DNA of 64,000 nt from Gautieria morchelliformis (Eukaryota > Basidiomycota > Agaricomycetes > Gomphales > Gomphaceae): the NCBI GenBank assembly GCA_015179125.1, contig WHVA01000172.1, positions 140,598 to 204,597 on the forward strand. The letters are read 5' to 3'. Each line of letters opens with the position of its first letter. Within the stretch, counting starts at the first letter, position 1. The notes below the pieces were generated by a model. It was not told the origin of the DNA. It searched no databases and saw only the letters and a program-made list of their open reading frames with translations. The position numbers and the translations under genes were made by a program. Below are positions 56,012 to 64,000 of the stretch, piece by piece.

Positions 56012-56410
56012 ATGGAGTCCTTCACCACGCCCGAGCCCGAGCCGGGACCGCACAAGACTCCCGCACACATGCATAAACTACGACTCGAGCCTAGGCACAC
56101 GAGCCAGACGCACATACGAGTAGCCAAGTACCCACACTTAGTGTCAACCACCTCATCCATTTTCACGCCACAAATGATCCAATATACACGAGCCGCACTC
56201 ATCAGTCCTATACACTATCACCTACCCCTGCGCCTTCCTCATCGAGATGTCCGTCAAGCAACCATCCCTTCGCTTTACCCTCAGGATGGATCGAGTACGC
56301 GAGCTGTGAAGCGGCTATTCGATGCCGGCGACATGTATGCCCCTGCTATACGCGCTGTACCGTACCATCCACAGCCCGTTGATGCATGTTGTCGTGTAGT
56401 ACTGCTCTAG
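56012..56410 (+). other. Open frame of 132 codons, unverified
   Basis: ATG in a good context (ACCATGG) and Pro/His-rich content, but no recognisable motif and no support from splicing or similarity. It may be downstream flank of the TPR gene. Confidence 0.2.
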
Positions 56411-56700
56411 TCCGATTTTGTCCTCTCAAAATATATCAGCGTCGTTCGAACTGTAAATGAGCTTGATCTCCGAAACTATCCCGCTCCCGGCGTTGAACGT
56501 TGGGCTTCGCTTAGGTGATGCCAATATTCTACACAGGTAGACCTTACGTTAGGTCCTCTTGCGGCATGCGGAAACTGGAGGGGAGAGAGAGACATTCTCA
56601 ATTTAAGTGCTCGAGGCGCAAGCGCTTATGATGCACTCTTAACTACACAAATATCGTCGCTACCCTGTCCTTATAACGATGACTGCGCAGAATAGAGACA

Positions 56701-57156
56701 ATGAACGAAGAGCATGGGGCGCCCGCGGATGCACTTGACCCCATACTGGGGCTGGAGACACGGTTCCAAACCTGTCGCGCTATAGAAGATGGTTGCATCT
56801 CCGGATTTCTATCTCTTGCTGCAGAGGGATCCTGCTACTGGTCCGTAGTAGCGGTCAAAACCCCCCGCATCTCCGGTGCATTTTGCCCGCGGGTGCATCT
56901 AATTACTGGTATACAAGAAATGGGGGCTGAGACCATCGATGTCGCTGTTGATGACTGTTCCGCTTCATGTGAGTTGACGGCCGGCCCACAAAACACTCTG
57001 TCCCTCTTGAACCAGTGGGGCAGTAAGTCGGCGATCATTCATGCATCACCCTCGAAGGAATATTTTTTTTATTTTCCGTTGATCAGCCTACTTAAATCAC
57101 TAAGTTCAACGAAAAGCGCCGCCACCGTAAAGCGGACAAGTGACACTGCGGATTAA
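56701..57156 (+). other. Possible small gene, identity unknown
   Basis: ATG 56701 opens an even-composition frame (LGLETRFQTCRAIEDGCISG, AETIDVAVDDCSASCELTAG) to a possible donor GTAAGT at 57021 (LLNQWG then AGTAAGT). A continuation after CAG at 57088 would change frame, so the 3' exon is not settled; unspliced it runs to TAA 57154 with 151 aa. No family recognised. Confidence 0.35.
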
Positions 57157-57397
57157 TTATGGGACCACTGTTAAAAACACCCTAAGATAACTCAACAAAT
57201 AAAATGAATACAAATACATCCGCGTTAGTGGACTCACGCATATTGCGTTGGAGGAGACCCTCCCTCTCCTTCGGAGAAAGTCGACTCCCCCTCCTGCGGC
57301 TCTCACCTACCCGCGGCTTAAATAATGTGCACGTCGGGGAACACAAAATACAATACAGCGACATTCCTGCACTCTCCCACATCATTTCACAGTCCAT

Positions 57398-58303
57398 ATG
57401 GCTGCCCTCTTCTCCATCCTATTCTCTGCGCGCCTGCCATGCTGCGTTCGGAACGTTCCCCAGATCATGCTAACAGGTTTGACTGCCCTTCGTTCGGTGG
57501 GTTACTGTATCTCACCAGGTTCCTTCACTCTTCCTCACGGCTCCGCGCAGTTCTCCAAACACCAACCCATATTACCGACAGTCTCTAGCGACGTCAGTCC
57601 CGACGTCGCGGCAGAGATGGCATCTGCGGTGAGTTCAAGTTCACCACTGTGACGGTGCACAGCTTCTAATATCCTGCACATGCAGAAGAAGACCAGTGCC
57701 TGCAATTCCTATTCTCAGGCTGCGCAAGAGTCGCTTCAGCATGGCACTCCAACCCGGACCGAGGACGAATCCAGGGGTCTGTACGTGTTAGCCGTGAACG
57801 GGGCAAGAAGGCTGGCCCTTCGAACTCGCCGTCGTTTCGACATGTATGGCCCTCCAGATTGGGTCGACCCAGCTTTGGTGTGTCTAATCCTAAGCTGACG
57901 CACAATCCCCCCTGACTGGCTCGCTTAGTCAATCCTGCCAAATATCGGGCTCCAAGAAGACTGCTGTCATGGTTTCATTCCCTCTCCGTATCCCTTCCTC
58001 GCACCCCACATACTCATATCCGAACCTCTGGTTTCTGAGCCGTATCCTGTCGTATGGACTAGCACCCTGGAATGTCAAGACCTTGATTATGGGAATCGCC
58101 TCATTGTAGCTCAGGCACCATCTGTGGGCAGCCCCCTTCCTCAGGTGTATAATCATGCGCCGCAGGCGACTAGTACGGTGTTTGCAGATGTGGCCCCCGA
58201 CGGGACTTGTTCGGCTTCTCCAGCTTCGGACGTTCCAGCGCTCGCTCCGTCGTCAGCGCATTCCGAATGTGACTCTGACTCCGACTCGGTAGCGAGTGTC
58301 TGA
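57398..58303 (+). CDS. Hypothetical protein, three exons, 265 aa
   Basis: Exons 57398-57628, 57686-57877 and 57929-58303 (231, 192 and 375 bp, all phase 0). Introns: GTGAGT at 57629 to CAG 57685, and GTGTGT at 57878 to TAG 57928. The first about 25 residues (MAALFSILFSARLPCCV) are hydrophobic and might be a signal or anchor. Exon 2 is basic (VNGARRLALRTRRRFDMYGP), exon 3 Pro/Ser-rich with an acidic tail CDSDSDSVASV. In another frame, sequence directly after the stop reads LEKETYPLLPASTFW and EEDDDLPELPTDW before TAG 58414, so a frameshift may hide a longer C terminus. Function unknown. Confidence 0.5.
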
Positions 58304-59809
58304 CGGTTGAGGATAGCAAGGACTTACTGGAAAAGGAGACCTACCCTCTGCTCCCTGCGTCGACATTCTGGATCGAGGAAGACGATGACTTGCCTGAGCT
58401 CCCTACAGACTGGTAGCTTGCTGTGGCTCGAATCATTTACATCTGAATACGTCTCATTTAATAAAAGCTTTTCGGCGTCTTTCTCTTCAAAGGAAGCTTA
58501 GCTGTACTCACTAACAAGCCTGAGGGTGGTTGTCTGTGCTCGGCGACGAGATCTGTGGCGACGCACTTCGGATGACTGATCTATATCGACCCGATGTGTC
58601 CGGTGAGCGTGGCCGAGTCACATATAATATAGACGTAGGTCATCGTTGGTTTAGCGGTCCATGGATGGTCCCGCTTGTTCTCGCTTGCATCCAAATAGTG
58701 GTTGTAAATTCCTATAACTACGTAATCGCCACTTGAGTAGCTCGGCGCTTGAGAGGGAGGTCTGTGTCAAGACGCTGTTTGCCGGGACCAGGACACCACA
58801 TTTTGAGGTTGAGCCATACTTAGGTGGCAGGGTCGGTGTAGTTGTTTATGTAGCCCGAATTACTAGTACTTAGTGTGACACGACGAGAACGCGTCTGAGA
58901 TTTATCTAAATGCAATTTTTTTAATTTTTTTTTACAAATTACTGTAACAACGCCAATGATGGCTACCGCTGAAGACCCAAGTGACGCCAGAGCCCGGTCG
59001 CTGCGTTTGCATGCGGGAGGCTGAGCACATATATAGACCATGTTCAATGGAGTACGTGTCATGACCGACCTACCACGACCCTCGTGGGCCGCGTTCGAGC
59101 CACTTTTAGTTTTGTTTGCCTGCGTGGCTTCGGCGCCTCTGAGTGCTGCTCGACTATCTGTCGTCCTACGGCTGTCATCCACTCCGCCTCTTTATGTGCG
59201 TCTCCATTCCCACAACTCTTGCGCAGCGTGTTGACGAGGAGGATTCGACTCGACACCGTGTGTGGCAGCCCCGCCGCTGAACCTCCTCGCGCTCCTCGAC
59301 ACACCCCTCACGGCGCCCGTGTCTGCGATCCGTGTCGTGCTGCTCGAGAGGCAGACGACCTTTGCGCTCGGGGTCCAGAACAGGATAGGGCAGGACGTGA
59401 AGACCCTCCTCGCGCAGCTATCCTCCTTCGCGGGTCATATACGTCAAGTGCGTCATGCTCGCCTGCTTATCTGCGAGCGCTGCGTAATAACGAACGGCGC
59501 GCGCATGGGTACGGCCCGCACCCGCCCGCGCACTGCGCGCCGTGTGTGCATGTCCCAGTGCATTGTGCTCTCTATCGAATTCCCCCTGAGCGCGCCAGGC
59601 AGCCTCCCAGTCCGCTTCTTCCCCGCCTTCTTTGTGATGCAACGGACTCTTTGACTTAGCTTTGCCATGACCAAGGTGACCCAAATATGCCGTTAGATAT
59701 TGTTGGGAACGTTGTTCGAGGATGATGTCATGGTTGGAAGGTCCAGTAACAGAGGAGGAGGATCTACGCGCGCATCCACTTTCTCCCCCAATGAACTCTC
59801 TGCGTGGGA
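58304..59809. other. Spacer with one coding-like GC-rich fragment
   Basis: At about 59235-59450 the plus strand reads RVDEEDSTRHRVWQPRR then, after a frame change, PPLNLLALLDTPLTAPVSAI and TFALGVQNRIGQDVKTLLAQ. The even composition suggests decayed exons of an unidentified gene. The rest has no supported feature. Confidence 0.3.
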
Positions 59810-60433
59810 TTATCTGACAACCGATGTGTCTTCAAGCTGCACAACTCGTGCCGAGTTGTCATTGGTAAGTCCTTTATTTCTTCCCTCCAGATCCGATAGA
59901 CGGGATTTGAGCTCAGGGATATCCATATTGGCATCCTACATAGATCTCATGTCGTCCACATCAAAATTGTAGCTGTTGCTTGTAAGGAAAACGTGGCCAG
60001 AGTAGTGATTAAGAGGCTGAACCTCCCATTGCAAGCCTCCCGACAGAAGACTTGGGTCTCTTTGGAGAAGCCCTGTAATATAATCGCTTCTGTCTGCCAG
60101 AGTGGGAAAGAGTGATGCGCGGTTAACACCTTTGGAGGGTCGAGGATGAGAATCGAAAATTGCAAAGACGCTGGAGCGGCGACGTGTGTGTGTGAGAACA
60201 TGGAAAACTGTGAAAATTTCAGAGGGATGCGTGATGACAGCAGAAGACCTGGCCTTCTCTCGGCTTGTTTTCTCGAGACGTCCGACTAAGATGTCGATCG
60301 CTATTATCAGATTCCACGTCTTGACAGAATTATGAACATGCCTCAACAGGACTGTGAAATTGTGACTTATGATCAATATCTTCAGGAACGCACAAGTCAC
60401 AAACCAGTCTAAATTTTCAGGACTTTCTCCCAT
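59810..60433 (-). pseudogene. C-terminal part of an unnamed Agaricomycete gene, with an internal TAG
   Basis: The minus frame from 60433 holds SSAVITHPSEIFTVFHVLTH, VFAIFDSHPRPSKGVNRASL and LLSGGLQWEVQPLNHYSGHV, a set of blocks (FDSHPRP, LQW..Q...N.SGHVF) that I recall from a frequent basidiomycete hypothetical family, otherwise unassigned. A TAG at 59936-59938 follows MRSM, but the frame carries on as DANMDIPELKSRLSDLEGRN to a TAA at 59810-59812, so TAG probably replaces CAG. Upstream exons on the minus strand near 60600-60540 (NDFVAVQAPGTWEIQYLNG) may belong to it; the Copia-3 LTR begins at 60672. Confidence 0.5.
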
Positions 60434-60671
60434 CTACCGCTTGTCTCGCGAGCTTATTGTAGGGACGCGTCATCGCACCGAAGTGCAGCAAGCCCGATTA
60501 CCTAATTCCCAACATGCTTCTTAAGTTCTTCCATTCAAATACTGTATTTCCCAGGTTCCCGGTGCTTGGACCGCGACGAAGTCGTTTGCTTGTAGACGTG
60601 TGTGGTCCAGCGGTCAGCCCTCATCTCGCCTACTTACAGTAACACTCGACGTGCTTCGCAAGGAGCCTAGA

Positions 60672-60929
60672 TGTTGGGAATTGAATTGTCGCACCCGACA
60701 CTTCGGTATAACAACGTGTCTCGGTGCCGAGACAAAGGATGGTGGACGGCGGAAAGTATGCAGGGGGTAAGGAACGGTGGACAATGGAGAATATGCAAAG
60801 CCAGTGGCACTTGCAGACAATAGATCTTTAGTATAATTAGAACGAGCTCTTGTGTATTTAAGGCAGCGACCTGGGTCGCTGCTCACTATCAAATTAGCAA
60901 CTTCATCTTATATCTTACTTCGACCTATA
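60672..60929 (+). repeat. Copia-3 5' LTR, probable limits
   Basis: The right limit is fixed by the primer-binding site; the left limit is the nearest TGTTGGG, and a TATTTAAG near 60857 would be its TATA box. No second LTR is available to confirm. Confidence 0.6.
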
Positions 60930-61021
60930 GGTTATGGGCCCCGGCCGTAACTAAAAAAAATCGAAGAAAGCGTAAAACTACATCTCTATAAACACCCAGA
61001 ATCTGTAACAATCGACCAAAA

Positions 61022-61912
61022 ATGTCATTCGGCTCCAACAACACGAACAAGGTCGACCCACTCAATGGCGACAATTATGCCGCATGGCGCCGCCGACTCG
61101 AGTGGATCCTCGACGACCTAAGACCTGTGGGACGTCACCACCGGAACCGAAACGATACTGGAACCGGCTGATCCCAGGAACGTTACAGCCGCCGAACAAC
61201 AGGCGATCGCAGATTGGAAAAAAAAGGACAAGAAAGCCAGAAAAGAAATTTGCCTACGCATAACCGATGAGCATCTAGTCTATATTGATCAGATGATGAC
61301 TAGCAGTGCTATCTGGTCTAGGTTACAAGGCATCTTCGAGTCTAAAGGGGCGGTAGGAATTGTCAACCTACGCCGAGACTTTTTTAGAACCTTTGCCGAG
61401 GATGGGTCTAATATGGAGGAACACGTGCGCAAACTCCGTGGGCTCCAACAGGAATTGAATGCCCGCGACAACTAATTACTGACATTGACTTCATGAATAC
61501 GCTCCTCACATCCTTGCCCGATTCGTGGTCTCCATTCACGACAGCAGTAAACGCAGGTGGCGCGGTACTCACATCAGACATCTTAATAGCCAGGATCTTG
61601 GATGAAGATCGGGCTCGGCAGGCAGGCGCGGCACGACAAACGGCGCTGAGGGCACAGCAGTCACGTGATGATTCAGGTGCCACGAAAGGGAAATGCCGGA
61701 ATTGCGGCAAGAAGGGGCACTACGTAAAGGACTGTTGGGCGAAGGGAGGAGGAAAGGAAGGGCAGGCACCAGCGTGGTACAAGACAAAGGATAACGGAGC
61801 CCAACAGGCCGAGGAAAAAGATTTTGCTTTTATGGCTGATGACAGAATCTCATCTCTCATCTATCCGGCTCGGACTGCTGCAGTCGGCGGCAACTACTCA
61901 CATAGCCCGTGA
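61022..61912 (+). pseudogene. Copia-3 gag with two frameshifts
   Basis: ATG 61022 (MSFGSNNTNKVDPLNGDNYA) leads to AWRRRLEWILDD, then a frameshift near 61117 into LWDVTTGTETILEPADPR. A second shift near 61470 separates GLQQELNAR from DIDFMNTLLTSLPDSW. An intact CCHC knuckle CRNCGKKGHYVKDC is at about 61695. The end carries the start of the protease region in another frame. Confidence 0.8.
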
Positions 61913-63768
61913 TCGACACAATTTTTCGACCTACACTAAAGAGAGCACGGTCATCGACGGTATCACGCCTGGAGCCTCACTCACAACACTGGGCGAGGAA
62001 CAGTACCCATAGAATTCAAAGTCGGCACGTCTACATTCAATATCAAACTTAATGATGTAAAACATGCCCCTGATGCACCACAATCTCATGAGCGTAGGGC
62101 GCCTCACAGATCTCGGGCACACAGCCACCTTTACTTCATCCGTCGTCGAATTCAGATCTCAGGAGTTTGTTCGGAATGGGGCAGAAGGTGGGGAGGATGT
62201 ACCGGATGAGGTGTAGAGGAACAGTGGGGAGTGAGGCAAGGGATTTTGTGGCAGTAGCGGAGCACGGACCTTAGACAAATGGCACCGCGTGCTCGGTCAT
62301 GTCAACCTGTGGACCATCAAAACCATCCAAAACAATCACCTGGTCCAAGGGTTGCTCATCGACGAGTCACAGGTGCCCACCAAATGCGCCGCCTGCATCC
62401 AGGGGAAGCGACATGTGGCACCATTCCCGAAGTCTGCCGAGGAGATCGCCAAAACACTGGGCGATCTGATCGTATCTGACGTATGGGGACCGGCCCAAGT
62501 TGAAGGACCAGCCCATGAGCGTTACTTTTACTCCTTCACAGATGCAAAACAAGATACTCGGTGATCTACTTCGGGAACACAAAAGATGAGGCGCTAAAAA
62601 ACTTTGAAGGTTTCAAGAACTTGGTAGAAACACAAACTGGTAACAGGGTCAAAGTCTTTCGTTCTGATAACGGGGGGGAATACGTTAATAGAGCTTTCAA
62701 AGACTATTGCACCCAGCACGGTATCATTATGGAAACGACCGCACCCTATTCACCAGCCCAGAACGGTATCGCCAAACGGCTCAATAGAACCCTACTTGAA
62801 CACACACGTGCCATGATTTTTGCCAAGAACTTACCCAAGACCTTGTGGCCCGAGGCAGTGGCGTATGCATGCTATATTAAAAATAGGTCACCAACCCGAG
62901 CTCTTGGAACTGGAACTACGCCTTACCAAGCTTTCTTCAGGAGGAAACCCGATGTATCGCGACTTGAGGAATTTGGGACACGCTGCTGGGTAATGGTACC
63001 AGCCAACGGCGTGCCAAGTTAGATCCAAAGGCGGAAGAGCACTTGTTCGTTGGCGTTGCCGAACACGCGAAGGCCTGGAAGTATTATAACAAACACTCCA
63101 GACACGTTCAGATTTCCAGAAACATCACGTTCGACGAAGAAGATACTAAACTTTACCCTGTACCTGACGAGGCTGAGACCGGAACAGCTGTGCTCGAGGG
63201 GGAATAGGAGCGAGCGAGCAGCAGCCAGGGGGAGTGGATGCGGAAGAAGCAGGGGGCGGAAGTGAACGAAGGAGCGGAAGTGACCCCACACACATCTGTG
63301 ATAACCACGACAACGCTAACTGAGACACCGGAGATCCGACGCAGCAATCGAGTAACTAATAGGCCAGACTACAGGAAACTTAACGATCCGGATTGAGCAC
63401 TAGTCAGCACAGACATTATCACCGAACCACACAGCTATACCGAGGCAATTAATCGACCAGACGCGCACATTTGGGAAAAGGCAATGAAACAGAAATAGAG
63501 CAACACCGCGAGATTGGGACATGGGAACTGGTAAAACTGCCGCCAGACCGCAATACCATTGGGTGCCGATGGGTATACGCGGTAAAAACCAGGCCAGATG
63601 GAGAGTTCAAGAAGGGAAAGCGCGAGTGGTGGCGCAGGGGTTCACGCAAAGGCCAGGAATGGATTATTATGATATAACCTCACCCGTTGTCAAGTTTGAC
63701 TCACTGCGACTCCTATTAGCCATTGCGAACTTGGAGGACTGGGAGATCGAGATGATGGATGTGAAGGG
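61913..63768 (+). pseudogene. Copia-3 protease, integrase and start of reverse transcriptase, multiply frameshifted
   Basis: Pieces in three frames: NLMSVGRLTDLGHTATF-type protease tail (near 62090, frame broken), WHRVLGHVNLWTIKTI with CAAC (62281), DVWGPAQVEG, RYFYSFTDAK, then FRSDNGGEYVNRAF (62655) and SPAQNGIAKRLNRTL (62750) for the integrase D-D-E, and finally IGCRWVYAVKTRPDG and ARVVAQGFTQRPGMDYYDIT of the RT. It ends at the LTR inserted at 63769. Confidence 0.8.
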
Positions 63769-64000
63769 TGTTGGGTGCATATATGCTCCTGCACCTAAAT
63801 CAAGCATAATATATTCAATTTACTGTATGGTGTTTCAATCTTTTCTCATACTGTTCTTGTACCATGCATCCACTTCCCTGCTTATTTTCGAAATTTTCCA
63901 GCCACTCCTTATCTCCTCATTCTACTCTGTTATTTCTATCTTCACAGGCGGCTGCACCCAGCGGAGTTTGAAATGACTTCGACGCGCGAGCCCTTAGGCG
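63769..64000 (+). mobile_element. LTR related to the Copia-1 LTR, inserted in Copia-3
   Basis: TGTTGGGTGCATATATGCTC at 63769 matches the first 35-40 bases of the Copia-1 LTR (TGTTGGGTGCATTTATGCTC) before diverging. It interrupts the RT frame. A candidate LTR end (CTTCACA) is at about 63947, but no primer site or matching 5-bp duplication follows it, so the right limit may lie outside the window. Confidence 0.6.

Larger units (their letters stand above)
60672..64000 (+). mobile_element. Copia-3 LTR retrotransposon, degraded, running off the window
   Basis: 5' LTR 60672-60929 starts TGTTGGGAATTG and ends CGACCTATA (TG...TA, as in Copia-2). Primer-binding site GGTTATGGGCCCCGG at 60930. gag, protease, integrase and the start of RT are recognisable but broken by several frameshifts. 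At 63769 another LTR starts, cutting the RT after MMDVKG. Neither the 3' LTR nor the target duplication can be seen. Confidence 0.85.

Noticed and set aside
53895..56123. 742-codon open frame overlapping the TPR gene in another frame (Arg/His/Ser/Cys-rich)
   Set aside because: It is a by-product of the 135-bp repeat, whose period is a multiple of three, so any frame open in one unit stays open in all. Its composition is unnatural and it extends past the TPR stop only by chance.

Overview
The window looks like a repeat-rich accessory region of a basidiomycete genome, most likely an Agaricomycete. The evidence is 45-80 bp GT-AG introns, Plavaka/Tnp2-type transposases, Copia elements with a half-tRNA-iMet primer site, a Helitron, and gene families typical of mushrooms (a giant 45-residue TPR-array protein, a kinase-like protein, a DDE-type transposase family). 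No tRNA, rRNA or CRISPR array was seen.

Layout. 1-4.6 kb: a coiled-coil hypothetical gene running off the left edge, then a lysine-methyltransferase-like gene. 5.5-7.9 kb and 8.9-15.3 kb: two Plavaka elements with CACTG TIRs, the second with a recognisable transposase and a divergent partner gene. 15.6-18.0 kb: a broken DDE-type transposase gene ending in a GC-rich minisatellite. 18.9-32.5 kb: ONE minus-strand host gene (506 codons once insertions are discounted) broken by three independent primary insertions: an LTR element (itself containing a second solo LTR), a Copia element (containing a third solo LTR) and a Plavaka element carrying a transcription-factor fragment. 33.0-35.6 kb: GC-rich degenerate coding sequence and a 5'-truncated Air1/Air2-like zinc-knuckle gene. 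36.4-44.2 kb: a long-TIR element with an 8-bp target duplication that carries a kinase-like gene and has a Copia inserted in its right TIR. 44.2-50.7 kb: a nearly complete Helitron. 51.0-55.9 kb: a three-exon TPR-array gene cut short by a TGA. 56-60.4 kb: a small three-exon unknown gene and a pseudogene. 60.7-64.0 kb: a degraded Copia with another LTR inserted in it.

Main themes. Insertion boundaries can be fixed to the base because target duplications match (CAGA, CTTA, AGGA, GGCCC, GTGAT, CGATC, ACACA, GTATT, TGTGGGCC) and, in the host gene, because removing the insertions restores one open frame. Many reading frames in the window are broken by TGA where the family has Arg, i.e. CGA to TGA, which suggests C-to-T decay at CpG. 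One solo LTR carries twelve TGASTCA (Gcn4/AP-1 type) sites upstream of its TATA box. Little of the window appears to be intact host gene: the methyltransferase, the small gene at 57.4-58.3 kb, the left-edge gene, the kinase-like gene and perhaps the TPR gene.
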